Positions 15,411-23,549 of a stretch of 32,040 bases of DNA are shown here, one piece after another. The first letter of the stretch is position 1. Every line of letters starts with the position of its first letter. Under the pieces are notes generated by a model, which did no database searches, was not told the DNA's origin, and saw only the letters and a program-made list of their open reading frames with translations. The translations under genes were made by a program, and so were the position numbers. The DNA is from Acidobacteriaceae bacterium. GTDB lineage: Bacteria > Acidobacteriota > Terriglobia > Terriglobales > Acidobacteriaceae. The DNA is taken from assembly GCA_003154055.1 (NCBI GenBank), contig PMCH01000171.1:1-32040 (forward strand), in the 5' to 3' direction.

Positions 15411-17216
15411 CTATGTGATGCTGACTTCCGTGTAGGTGCCATACACCTGCCGCAGGGCTTCGCAGATTTCGCCGACTGTGGCGTAGGCACGGACCGCGTC
15501 GACGATATAGGGCATGGTGTTGGCGTCGGAGATGTTGCCGTTCGTGCCAGTCGGCGGGGTTTTCGCGGCGGCCTTTTTCAGGGCTTCGAGGCGGCGCTGG
15601 ACTTCTTCGTTGGAGCGGCGGGCACGCAGGGTTTTTAGCTTCGCTTCCTGGGCGCGCGCCACCGACTCGCCGATGTATAGGGTATGCGGTGTTTCCTCTT
15701 CGATGACGAAATCGTTCACCCCGACGGTGATCTTCTCGTTGGCCTCGACGGCGCGCTGGTACTGGTAGCTCGCTTCGGCGATTTCCTTCTGCGGGTATCC
15801 GCGCTCGATGGCCTTGACCATGCCGCCCATCTGATCGAGCTTGGCAAAATAGTCGAAGGCGCCGTGCTCCATGTCGAGCGTCTGCTTCTCGACGAAATAG
15901 GAGCCGCCGAGCGGATCGACAGTCTGGGCAACGCCCGATTCGTAGGCGATGATCTGCTGTGTCCGGAGCGCGATGCGGGCGGCTTCCTCGGTGGGGAGGG
16001 CAAGCGCTTCATCGTACGCGTCGGTGTGCAGCGACTGCGTGCCGCCGAGAACGCCGGCCAGCGCCTGCAATGCGACGCGCGCGATGTTGTTCCTGGGCTG
16101 TTGCGCGGGCAGAGAGACGCCAGCCGTCTGCGTGTGGAAACGTAGCAGGCGGGTACGGGCGTTCTTGGCGCCGAATCGGTCCTTCATCAGGCGATACCAG
16201 ATCTTGCGGGCGGCGCGGTACTTCGCAATCTCTTCGAAGAAATCGTTGTGCGCGTTGAAGAAGAAGCTGAGACGCGGGCCGAACTCGTCCACGTCAAGGC
16301 CACGGCGGCGCGCCCATTCCACGTATTCGACGCCGTCGTAGATGGTGAAGGCCAGTTCCTGGAGCGCGGTCGAGCCGGCTTCGCGGATGTGGTAGCCGGA
16401 AATCGAAATGGTGTTGAAGCGCGGCGTGAATTTTGATCCAAACTCGAAGGTATCGATGACCAGACGCATGCTCGGAGCTGGCGGATAGATGTACTCCTTC
16501 TGCGCGATGTATTCCTTCAGAATGTCGTTCTGGATGGTGCCGGAAATCTTTTTCCAGTCGGCGCCCTGCTTTTCGGCGACCACCAGATACATTGCCCACA
16601 AGACGCTGGCCGGCGAGTTGATGGTCATCGAGGTCGTCGTTTTTTCCAGGTCGATGCCGTCGAAGAGGATCTCCATGTCTTCGAGTGAATCGATTGCCAC
16701 GCCGCACTTGCCAACTTCGCCTTCGCTGGCCGGGTGGTCGGAGTCGTAACCCATCAGGGTGGGCAGGTCGAAGGCTACCGAGAGTCCGCCACCGCCGTGC
16801 TCCAGCAAGTATTTGTAGCGCTGGTTGGTTTCTTCCGGCGAAGCGAAGCCGGAGAACATGCGCATGGTCCAGAGCTTGCCGCGGTAGCCGGTGGAGTGAA
16901 TGCCGCGGGTGTAAGGCGGCTCGCCGGGATAACCCAGATACTGCTCGTAGTTCCAGTCGGCGGGAAGATCGGCCTGGGTGTAGAGACGGCGAATGGGAAC
17001 GTTCGAAATTGTGCTGAAGCGGGCGTGGCCGTTCTCCTCGAGGTTGGTGCCGGTCGGGGTGCCAATGGGCTTCTCGGGGGCCTTCTCCAGAGTGGGGGCG
17101 AGGGTCTTCTCGACCCAGTCTTTCTCGGATGGGGCAGGATGGCGGCCCTCAAAGACCTCGGAAATCGGGCTTTCGGCTGCGGCAGGCCTGTTCAGGTTCG
17201 ACTTCTTCTCGGGCAT
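15411..17216 (-). CDS. B12-dependent acyl-CoA mutase large subunit, isobutyryl-CoA mutase-like
   Basis: 601 residues, the catalytic TIM-barrel subunit only; the cobalamin-binding DxHxxG domain is absent and must come from a separate small subunit not in this window. Family motifs include HSTGYRGKLWTMR, SVAFDLPTLMGYDSDHP, TIQNDILKEYI and SGYHIREAG. Aligned without gaps to Propionibacterium MutB (constant offset of 32), His244 becomes His276 and Gln197 becomes Gln229. However, Tyr89 is Phe121 (codon 16854-16856) and Arg207 is Gln239 (codon 16500-16502). Phe and Gln at these sites are the published signature of isobutyryl-CoA mutase, which interconverts isobutyryl-CoA and n-butyryl-CoA. The start MPEKKSNLN is chosen because a promoter lies just upstream (17239-17267), which excludes the longer frame to 17324. 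Substrate is inferred. Confidence 0.93.
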   Translation of the reverse strand: MPEKKSNLNRPAAAESPISEVFEGRHPAPSEKDWVEKTLAPTLEKAPEKPIGTPTGTNLEENGHARFSTISNVPIRRLYTQADLPADWNYEQYLGYPGEPPYTRGIHSTGYRGKLWTMRMFSGFASPEETNQRYKYLLEHGGGGLSVAFDLPTLMGYDSDHPASEGEVGKCGVAIDSLEDMEILFDGIDLEKTTTSMTINSPASVLWAMYLVVAEKQGADWKKISGTIQNDILKEYIAQKEYIYPPAPSMRLVIDTFEFGSKFTPRFNTISISGYHIREAGSTALQELAFTIYDGVEYVEWARRRGLDVDEFGPRLSFFFNAHNDFFEEIAKYRAARKIWYRLMKDRFGAKNARTRLLRFHTQTAGVSLPAQQPRNNIARVALQALAGVLGGTQSLHTDAYDEALALPTEEAARIALRTQQIIAYESGVAQTVDPLGGSYFVEKQTLDMEHGAFDYFAKLDQMGGMVKAIERGYPQKEIAEASYQYQRAVEANEKITVGVNDFVIEEETPHTLYIGESVARAQEAKLKTLRARRSNEEVQRRLEALKKAAAKTPPTGTNGNISDANTMPYIVDAVRAYATVGEICEALRQVYGTYTEVSIT

Positions 17217-17238
17217 TCGGGTCCCCAGGTTGAGTTTG

Positions 17239-17267
17239 ATGATAGAGGAGCGATGAGGGCGCGACAA
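17239..17267 (-). promoter_or_regulatory. Probable sigma-70 promoter of the mutase gene
   Basis: Minus strand: TTGTCG (17267-17262), 17 bases, TATCAT (17244-17239). The predicted transcription start is about 15 bases upstream of the ATG at 17216, so the mutase has its own promoter behind the membrane-protein gene. Confidence 0.6.
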
Positions 17268-17298
17268 GACTACGGAACCGACCGATTGGTTGGGAAAT

Positions 17299-17676
17299 TC
17301 AAGGAGTCGGTTCACGCCGCGCAAGGATCAGACTGAGCGCGGCTAGCACGCCCAGCACGCAGCCGATGCCGATGGGAAGAAAGCCGAATGCGCCGAGCAG
17401 TCCTCCGCCATGAGCGGCGCTACGCTCAGCAGCTTGCAGGGTGGCGATACCGGCATAGATGAGGATCGCAGCCAAAAGCAGCACTGCCCAGTGAGTAGCG
17501 CGCAGTAGAGCGAATGTCCGCGGGCTGGGCCCACGCCATAACTGAACGCCGAGGAAGGCCAGCCAGAGTGGAGCCACCGCCATCAGTGGTCCGACTGCGA
17601 TGCCGAAGAACAGGCAGAGGGGCAGCAGGAGCAATGCGACCAGGAAATGCGCGGCGGCGACCAGGTGGTAAGGCAT
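17299..17676 (-). CDS. Small membrane protein, unknown function
   Basis: 125 residues from the ATG at 17676, chosen because GAAGG lies six bases before it; a longer frame to 17733 would overlap the upstream glycosyltransferase. It has four hydrophobic helices: HLVAAAHFLVALLLLPLCLFFGI, AVAPLWLAFLGVQLW, ATHWAVLLLAAILIYAGI and FLPIGIGCVLGVLAALSLIL. No charged catalytic motif is visible and I recognise no family. It begins 8 bases behind the stop of the glycosyltransferase gene, so the two are probably co-transcribed. Confidence 0.7.
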   Translation of the reverse strand: MPYHLVAAAHFLVALLLLPLCLFFGIAVGPLMAVAPLWLAFLGVQLWRGPSPRTFALLRATHWAVLLLAAILIYAGIATLQAAERSAAHGGGLLGAFGFLPIGIGCVLGVLAALSLILARREPTP

Positions 17677-17684
17677 AGGGGCCT

Positions 17685-18593
17685 TCAATCGGCTCTCCCC
17701 CGCGCCATTTCCCATGCTTTCGCATATTTCCACGATACATACACGGCGTGGTACAGGTGCAGCAGCAGGCCTTCACGGCCGTCGAGGAATCCCATGCGGA
17801 AGAAATAGTTGTAGAAAAAAGTTGCCGCCGGACGCAGGACGATGTTGAAGACGCTGAAACCGCGGCGTCCCTTGGCGGCCGCCATTTCAGCGCCGAGCGA
17901 GGAGTAGCGGTTCATGTGGTCGATGTAGTCGGAGAGCGTGGGGTAGGAGTGATGGAGAAGAGCGCCGGTTTTCACCTTTGCGGTATAGCCGTCCACCTTG
18001 AGAGTTTCATGAACGGCCTGGGCTTGAAATCGGCCGGAGCCTCTTCGAAATAGACGCAGTTTGGGGTCCGGCCAAAAGCCGCCATGCGTAATCCACCGTC
18101 CGAGGAAGAAATTCTTGCGAGGGAACCAATAGCCGCTGAGGGCCAGCGGAATGTCCTCTGCGCTTTTCGTGGGCATTACACCGGAACCTTCTTCGTATGC
18201 CATTACCGCTTCCACTGTGTCCAGAGAGTCGCCGCCCAAAGTCCGGGCCATGTTTCCAATTTCGGCCTGGGTAAGTCCGTCGGGCTTCGAGACGAGAACG
18301 CGGACCAGTTCCACTGTGCCCGATTCCAGCGATTCGTCCGCATCTAGGCTTAGAATCCAATCTCCCTCCGCTCTGTCGATCCCCGAGTTTTTCTGTACGG
18401 CATAGCCTTTCCATTCTTCGACAAAAACCTTTGCGCCGCAGGATTTCGCGATTCCGACGGTGCCGTCGGTGGAGCCGGAGTCCACGACGATGATTTCGCC
18501 ATTGCCGTCGGAAACGAGCGGCTGGACGCTGGCGAGAGTGCGGGCGATATTGGTTTCCTCGTTAAACGTGATGATGACCACGGAGAGGATCAC
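17685..18593 (-). CDS. Glycosyltransferase family 2, WaaE/KdtX-like
   Basis: 302 residues from a GTG at 18593, chosen because CGGAGG lies six bases upstream; a longer frame to 18674 would run through a palindromic repeat. GT-A motifs are clear: LSVVIITFNEE (residues 2-12), IIVVDSGSTDGT, and the metal-binding DADES. The acceptor half (FPRKNFFLGRWI, HGGFWPDPKLRLFRR, VHETLKV, LLHHSYPTLSDYI) matches LPS core beta-glucosyltransferases of the WaaE type. The stretch between DADES and FPRKNFF is about 65 residues, roughly 40 more than I expect for WaaE. It probably glycosylates a cell-surface lipid at the inner membrane. Confidence 0.88.
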   Translation of the reverse strand: MILSVVIITFNEETNIARTLASVQPLVSDGNGEIIVVDSGSTDGTVGIAKSCGAKVFVEEWKGYAVQKNSGIDRAEGDWILSLDADESLESGTVELVRVLVSKPDGLTQAEIGNMARTLGGDSLDTVEAVMAYEEGSGVMPTKSAEDIPLALSGYWFPRKNFFLGRWITHGGFWPDPKLRLFRRGSGRFQAQAVHETLKVDGYTAKVKTGALLHHSYPTLSDYIDHMNRYSSLGAEMAAAKGRRGFSVFNIVLRPAATFFYNYFFRMGFLDGREGLLLHLYHAVYVSWKYAKAWEMARGRAD

Positions 18594-18644
18594 GCAGGCC
18601 TCCGTGTCTTTGCACCGGAGAGCCTGCGGAGCTTCGCACCGCCT

Positions 18645-18666
18645 GGACGGGCGAGGGCGCCCGTCC
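18645..18666. repeat. Palindromic GC hairpin element
   Basis: Perfect 9-bp stem GGACGGGCG (18645-18653) / CGCCCGTCC (18658-18666), loop AGGG, followed by CTACA. It sits about 50 bases upstream of the glycosyltransferase gene. It belongs to a different class from copies A and B, and looks like a REP-type element; only one copy is in the window. Confidence 0.5.
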
Positions 18667-18810
18667 CTACACAAGCAGGGAAGACTTTGGCTTCTTCGCT
18701 ATGGTTGATGACGACGGAGCGCGTCACGGAGAAAGGATACTCGTTGCGAGTTGTCGGTCGCTAGTCGCTAGACAGTTTCCGCGCAGGAAAAGTAGCCGCG
18801 AAGTCCAAAG

Positions 18811-18837
18811 AAAAACGGCCCGGATGAATCCGGGCCG
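18811..18837 (-). terminator. Intrinsic terminator of the TolC gene
   Basis: On the minus strand, a 10-bp stem CGGCCCGGAT/ATCCGGGCCG (18837-18828 with 18825-18816, two-base loop, more likely a four-base loop in practice) is followed by five T. It lies 22 bases behind the stop at 18860. Confidence 0.88.
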
Positions 18838-18859
18838 GCTGCCGAGCTAGAGTTTCAAG

Positions 18860-20893
18860 CTACTGTTGCGGTTGGACCGGTGGTTGCACCGGTGTCTGCT
18901 GTTCGGCGGGCCGCGCGGTTACATACGGCACGCTCGGCATCTTCGTGACCTGGCCGCGTTCGGCGTCGGCCATCAGGATGCCCATCCGGTCGAGCGTCGC
19001 GCCGGTGACACGATCCAGTTCCACCCGTGCCTTTTCGTAGGCGGAATTAGCCGAAACCAGCTTCGATTGCGCGTCCGTCAGGTCGCGCGAGTTCTGCAGA
19101 ACAAACGTGGTGGTCGAAGCGCCCAGCGAGTACTTCTTTTGTTCCGCGTCAAGTGACTGCTTGCCGAGTTCGACCGCTGCACGGGCCGCTTCGACGCTGG
19201 CGCGGCTCTGCTGCACCGAAAATTGTGCCTGGCGGACTTCGATGCGGACCTGGTTCTCCTGCTGCTGCATGCGCATCTGGGCCTGACGGTATTCCAGTTG
19301 AGCGCGTACCTGGTCGGCTTGAGCCGAACGGTTGCGCAGCGGGATAGCTAGCTGCAGGCCGACACCCTTGTCGGGGGCAGTGGAGTTGAAGAGATCGCTC
19401 ACCGCGCTGCCGTAACCACTGGATGGAACCGGGGTATCACAGATTGAAGGCAAACAGTTGGGGTTTTGGGACCCCGCGACGCCGTTGCCGCCGTAGTAGG
19501 CGAACAGGTTCAATGTGGGCAAGAGAGCATTTTTGGTCGAGCGCGTGCTGATGTTGCGATTCGCGAGATCGATCCGCGATTCGGCGAGTTCGGCCCGGTG
19601 AGCCAAGGCTTCGTTTACCAGATCTTGCGTGGGTATGATTGGCTCTTTGTCCGGAACCGACATCGTGTCGGTCGGAATCACGTCAGCATCCGCAAGCACC
19701 GGATCGACCAGCGTCCGGCTGAGGGCATTCTTCAACAGCAACTGCTGCAACTGAAGGGTAGTCTGGGCCAGAATCAACGATTGCTGGTTGGTTGCCACTA
19801 CGCTTTGCGCCCGGACCACTTCGATCGGGGCCAGGGTCCCGATCTCGACCTGCTTCTTGTTATCGGAGAGAGTTTTGTTCGCCAGCGCCACCGAATCCTG
19901 CTGCACCTTGACGTTCTCGTAAGCGTTAACCAGGTCCCAGTAGATGTTCTGGATCTGGTTCACCGTGGTGATCACCTGCAGGCGGAACGCAACGTCCGAG
20001 ATTTCACGGTTGTTCTTGGCAATCTTGATGAAACGCGTGTTCGGCAGCAACCCGAAACCCGAGAGCAGAGGTTGAGAAACGGTGGCGGTAAAACCCGATC
20101 TCAGCAGCGGGCTCAGCGTGGTGTATCCACTCGTGGTGGTGGTGCGGCTGTTATTGAAGCCCACGGAGAGATTTGTGCCCCATTGGAATCCTTGGTTGTA
20201 AGCGAAATTGGCCGTAGTGGTATTAGTGAACTGGCCGCAAAAGGGGGAGGTGCAATCGACTTTCAGGTGGTCAACTTGAAACGCCCCCGTCAGAGTCGGA
20301 TCAAACGAAGGCACCGCCGCACCCACGCCCGAGGTCGACGTCACCAGGCCGGCCGTTCCTGAACCTGCGCCGCCTGAGCCGCTCGAGGTACCGCCGGCGC
20401 CGCCGCCGTTCGAAGTGCTGCCGATGCCCGATCCCGTTCCACCCGGTGTGCCTTGCACCAGGCCCGTATTCACGCCGCGCGTGGACGATCCTGCTTTCGC
20501 CCGCCAGATATCGGTATCGGCAATATTCAAGTTATAGCGCGCGATCGCGATGTCGAGGTTGTTCTCGAGCGCCAGGGCCACGGCATCGTTCATCGAGAGA
20601 TACAGCTTGCCATCGCGCATCAGCTGGTCAAATCGCCCGGTATTGGCCAGGTTGGGCGCGGCCACGCTGCGCGGCGTGTACGGTCCGACCGGGTTGGGAA
20701 AATGCGAGCGCGGCTGGGCGTAATCCTTGAGTTCGAAGGGTTGCGACGAGGAGGGCATCGCCTTCTGCGCTTGCGCCGAGGGCGCGTTGGGCGCCTGCGA
20801 GGCATCCTGTGCGAACCCTGCAGGAACCATGACACCAGCTAGAAAAAGAGCAGCGGCCCGCCGCAAGGCGGAAAATAGAGTGGAACGTTGCAT
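18860..20893 (-). CDS. TolC-family outer-membrane efflux protein
   Basis: 677 residues. The signal peptide runs from QRSTLFSALRRAAALFLAGVMVPAGFAQ. Two outer-membrane-factor repeats follow: the first holds LSMNDAVALALENNLDIAIARYNL, the second LVNEALAHRAELAESRIDLANRNI, with late helices VRIEVRQAQFSVQQSRASVEAARAAV. Such proteins form the trimeric exit duct of type I secretion or RND-type pumps. About 500 residues is usual; the extra length is a Gly/Ser/Thr-rich insert (20348-20455) and long Pro/Gln-rich ends. The ATG at 20893 has GGAG nine bases upstream; ATGs at 20902, 20908 and 20917 are alternatives. No pump or adaptor gene is adjacent. Confidence 0.92.
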   Translation of the reverse strand: MQRSTLFSALRRAAALFLAGVMVPAGFAQDASQAPNAPSAQAQKAMPSSSQPFELKDYAQPRSHFPNPVGPYTPRSVAAPNLANTGRFDQLMRDGKLYLSMNDAVALALENNLDIAIARYNLNIADTDIWRAKAGSSTRGVNTGLVQGTPGGTGSGIGSTSNGGGAGGTSSGSGGAGSGTAGLVTSTSGVGAAVPSFDPTLTGAFQVDHLKVDCTSPFCGQFTNTTTANFAYNQGFQWGTNLSVGFNNSRTTTTSGYTTLSPLLRSGFTATVSQPLLSGFGLLPNTRFIKIAKNNREISDVAFRLQVITTVNQIQNIYWDLVNAYENVKVQQDSVALANKTLSDNKKQVEIGTLAPIEVVRAQSVVATNQQSLILAQTTLQLQQLLLKNALSRTLVDPVLADADVIPTDTMSVPDKEPIIPTQDLVNEALAHRAELAESRIDLANRNISTRSTKNALLPTLNLFAYYGGNGVAGSQNPNCLPSICDTPVPSSGYGSAVSDLFNSTAPDKGVGLQLAIPLRNRSAQADQVRAQLEYRQAQMRMQQQENQVRIEVRQAQFSVQQSRASVEAARAAVELGKQSLDAEQKKYSLGASTTTFVLQNSRDLTDAQSKLVSANSAYEKARVELDRVTGATLDRMGILMADAERGQVTKMPSVPYVTARPAEQQTPVQPPVQPQQ

Positions 20894-20920
20894 TCTTTTC
20901 ATCTCCATCGATTCCATCGA

Positions 20921-20953
20921 TCAGGCCTGAGAGGACCTGACGAGGTTGTCAGG
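20921..20953. promoter_or_regulatory. Cluster of TCAGG/CCTGA half-sites upstream of TolC
   Basis: TCAGGCCTGA (20921-20930) is a perfect 10-bp palindrome. It is followed by CCTGAC (20936-20941) and GTCAGG (20948-20953), a 6-6-6 inverted repeat. The cluster lies in the probable 5' leader of the TolC gene and could be an operator or an RNA hairpin. Confidence 0.35.
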
Positions 20954-21091
20954 ACGTTTCATGATACGTAGAACGCCGGGTAAGAGTTCCTGGTAATCCA
21001 AGCGATCTGTTGCATTAATCGTAAGTAAAATAGTATAGCTGACGCGCCCCGCGCTGTTCTGCGACGTGCCGGGTAAAACTTTGTAAATCTT

Positions 21092-21931
21092 ATGGATGAA
21101 GGTCGCGCGCCGGAGGACTCGAAAAAGCTCGTGCGCAATCTCAGATTGATCCTTTCCTACGACGGCTCCGAGTTTGCCGGCTGGCAGGTGCAGCCCGGCC
21201 AGCCCACCATCCAGGGTGCACTGGCCTCGGTGATTGGACGCTTGACGCGAGAAAATGTCCTGCCCCAGGGATCCGGCCGCACCGATGCGGGTGTGCACGC
21301 ATTGGCCCAGGTGGCGACGTTTGCCACCGCGTCGCCCATCCCAACGGAAAACTGGATCAAGGTTCTCAACGACAGTCTCCCGGCGTCGATTCGTGTCCTT
21401 GAGGTGAGCGAGGTCCCGGCTGAGTTCCATGCGCGCAAGTCGGCCCGGGCGAAAACCTACCGGTACCGGATTTATCGCGGGGATGTCTGTCCGCCGTTTC
21501 TGGCGCGGTATGTGTGGCATTACCCGTTTCCGTTGGATGAACCCGCGATGGCGGAGTCCGCCGGCATCATCATCGGCGAGCATGACTTTGCTTCGTTTGC
21601 GGCAGTGGATGGGGAGCGGGTGGCGCGGATGGCTGCGGGCCAAGATCATGACCACAGAGGGCACGGGGGAACGCAGGGGAAGAACGAAACCAACGTCCGG
21701 GCGATCTTTTCCTCGGCTTGGATTCGCGAAGAAGAGGAACTGATCTATACGGTTCGCGGCAACGGGTTTCTTCATCACATGGTGCGCAACCTGGTGGGCA
21801 CGTTCCTGCTGGTCGGGAAGGGAACACTGAACCGGGAAGATTTGGGTCGTATCCTCGCGGCCCGCGACCGGTCGGCGGCTGGGGCGACCGCACCGGCTGG
21901 CGGGCTGTACCTGGTTGGCGTCGAATATTGA
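21092..21931 (+). CDS. truA: tRNA pseudouridine(38-40) synthase TruA
   Basis: 279 residues. LILSYDGSEFAGWQVQPGQPT opens the first domain; GSGRTDAGVHALAQVA holds the catalytic Asp of the family (GRTDAGVHA). KTYRYRIYRG, EHDFASFAA and FLHHMVRNLVGTFLLVGKG are standard TruA segments. It converts uridines 38-40 of the tRNA anticodon arm to pseudouridine. Between FASFAA and the strand NVRAIFSS there are about 33 residues where E. coli TruA has about 11; the extra part is encoded by a sequence resembling a dispersed repeat (21651-21680). The frame stays open, so the insertion is tolerated. The start has no strong Shine-Dalgarno sequence. Confidence 0.96.
   Translation: MDEGRAPEDSKKLVRNLRLILSYDGSEFAGWQVQPGQPTIQGALASVIGRLTRENVLPQGSGRTDAGVHALAQVATFATASPIPTENWIKVLNDSLPASIRVLEVSEVPAEFHARKSARAKTYRYRIYRGDVCPPFLARYVWHYPFPLDEPAMAESAGIIIGEHDFASFAAVDGERVARMAAGQDHDHRGHGGTQGKNETNVRAIFSSAWIREEEELIYTVRGNGFLHHMVRNLVGTFLLVGKGTLNREDLGRILAARDRSAAGATAPAGGLYLVGVEY
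21651..21680 (+). repeat. Repeat-like insertion inside truA
   Basis: ACCACAGAGG, GCACGGGGGA and ACGCAGGGGA form a purine-rich ACCACAGAGG-type sequence, familiar to me from intergenic regions of acidobacterial and related genomes. It encodes DHRGHGGTQGKN in the TruA frame. No second copy is visible in the window. Confidence 0.5.
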
Positions 21932-21974
21932 ACCTGTGGCGCGCCTGTCCGCCGCGACGTACACTTTTCCGCAG

Positions 21975-23546
21975 ATGGGCACCGACCTCCAATTCGCCGT
22001 CTCCCGCATCGCGTCCATCAACCCGGCCACCGGCGAGGTGCTGGGCGAACTGGACTGCGCCGGTCCCACCGAAGTGCGGGCGGCCGTGGCTCGGGCACGG
22101 GTCGCGCAGATCGAGTGGAACGCGTGGGGAATCCGCAGCCGCGTAAAGATCTTGCGGCACTTTCAGGGGATTCTTCTCACCCGAAAGCACGAAGTCGCAC
22201 GGCGCATTACGCAAGAGGCGGGTAAACCCTACGTCGAGTCCCTGCTCACCGAAGTGATGGTCGTGCTCGACGCGGCCCGCTTCCTGATCGAGAACGCGTT
22301 TTCGATTCTGCGCGAACAGAAGCTACCGCACGGCAATCCAGCCCTGAAAGCCAAGGCCGGACGAATCTTGCACGAGCCGTATGGCGTGATCGGGATCATC
22401 TCGCCGTGGAATTATCCGTTTTCGATTCCTGCAACCGAGGTCATGTCGGCGCTGGTCGCGGGGAATGCCGTCATCCTCAAGCCCTCGGAACTCACGCCGC
22501 TGATCGCGCTGGAGTTGCAGTCACTGCTGCGCGAGGCTGGAGTTCCCGACGACGTTTTCCAGGTCCTGCCCGGCGAAGGCCCAACCGGGGCGGCGCTGGT
22601 CAAGAGCGCCATCGACAAGCTGGTCTTCACCGGGAGCGTTGCGACCGGTCGAAGAATCGCGCTGACTGCGGCCGAGCGCCTGCTTCCGGTGGTGCTCGAA
22701 CTCGGCGGCAAGGATCCCATGCTGGTACTCGATGACGCCGATCTCGACGTCGCTTCGAGCGCGGCTGTCTGGGGGGCCTTCGTGAACGCCGGACAGGCGT
22801 GCCTTTCCGTCGAGCGTTGCTACGTACACCAGAAGCTGTATGCGCCCTTTGTGGAGGCCTGTGCCGACAAAGCCCGCAAGTTGCGCGTGGGCAATGGAAT
22901 GGATGCCGCCACCGAAATCGGCCCCATGATCAGCGAGCAACAGGTGCGCGTGGTCGAGTCCCACGTGGACGACGCGCGCTCCCGGGGCGCCCGCGTTCTG
23001 GCCGGGGGCACGCGCCTGCGCGAGTTGGGCCCGACTTTTTTCGCTCCCACGGTGCTGGCCGATGTGGACCACCGCATGCGCGTGATGCGCGAGGAAACAT
23101 TCGGCCCGGTGCTGCCGATCACCTCATTCTGCGACGATGCCGAAGCAGTGCGCCTGGCCAACGATTCGGAGTATGGGTTAGCCGCCAGTGTCTGGACTCG
23201 CGATCGTGCCCGCGGCGAGAGCATGGCGCGGCAGATTCAGGCCGGTACCGTGATGGTGAATGATGTCCTGTCGTGCTTCAGCATCAGCGAAGCTCCGCAT
23301 GGTGGCGTGAAGGCGAGCGGATTGGGCCGGAGCCACGGACGATGGGGATTAGAGGAGATGGTTCGGGTCAAGTATCTTGACTCGGATCTCATGCCCCGTA
23401 TGAAAAAAGTCTGGTGGTTCGGTTACGGCGGCGAGTTCACGCTTGAGATGGAAGGCTTCCTCGATCTGCTTTACGCGCGGCCGCTGCGGGAGAAGATGAA
23501 AGCAGCAGTGCGCTCGGCGAGGGCGGTGTGGCGGAGGAAGTTGTAG
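21975..23546 (+). CDS. NAD(P)-dependent aldehyde dehydrogenase
   Basis: 523 residues from the ATG at 21975. ALDH hallmarks: SPWNYPFSIP and LKPSELTP (cofactor binding), FTGSVATGRRI, ELGGKDPMLVL (with the general-base Glu) and NAGQACLSVERCYV, holding the catalytic Cys. EETFGPVLPI follows. The last 50 residues (MPRMKKVWWFGYGGE to RAVWRRKL) are a basic, hydrophobic extension beyond the usual ALDH end and could touch the membrane. The substrate is unknown; similarity in layout to succinate-semialdehyde and fatty-aldehyde enzymes is only suggestive. The start is uncertain, with in-frame GTG (21936) and TTG (21915) upstream overlapping or abutting truA and no clear Shine-Dalgarno. Confidence 0.94.
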   Translation: MGTDLQFAVSRIASINPATGEVLGELDCAGPTEVRAAVARARVAQIEWNAWGIRSRVKILRHFQGILLTRKHEVARRITQEAGKPYVESLLTEVMVVLDAARFLIENAFSILREQKLPHGNPALKAKAGRILHEPYGVIGIISPWNYPFSIPATEVMSALVAGNAVILKPSELTPLIALELQSLLREAGVPDDVFQVLPGEGPTGAALVKSAIDKLVFTGSVATGRRIALTAAERLLPVVLELGGKDPMLVLDDADLDVASSAAVWGAFVNAGQACLSVERCYVHQKLYAPFVEACADKARKLRVGNGMDAATEIGPMISEQQVRVVESHVDDARSRGARVLAGGTRLRELGPTFFAPTVLADVDHRMRVMREETFGPVLPITSFCDDAEAVRLANDSEYGLAASVWTRDRARGESMARQIQAGTVMVNDVLSCFSISEAPHGGVKASGLGRSHGRWGLEEMVRVKYLDSDLMPRMKKVWWFGYGGEFTLEMEGFLDLLYARPLREKMKAAVRSARAVWRRKL

Positions 23547-23549
23547 AGA

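Noticed and set aside
19466..20362. 298-codon open frame antisense to the TolC gene
   Set aside because: Lies entirely within TolC coding DNA, with no independent start signal or recognisable domain.
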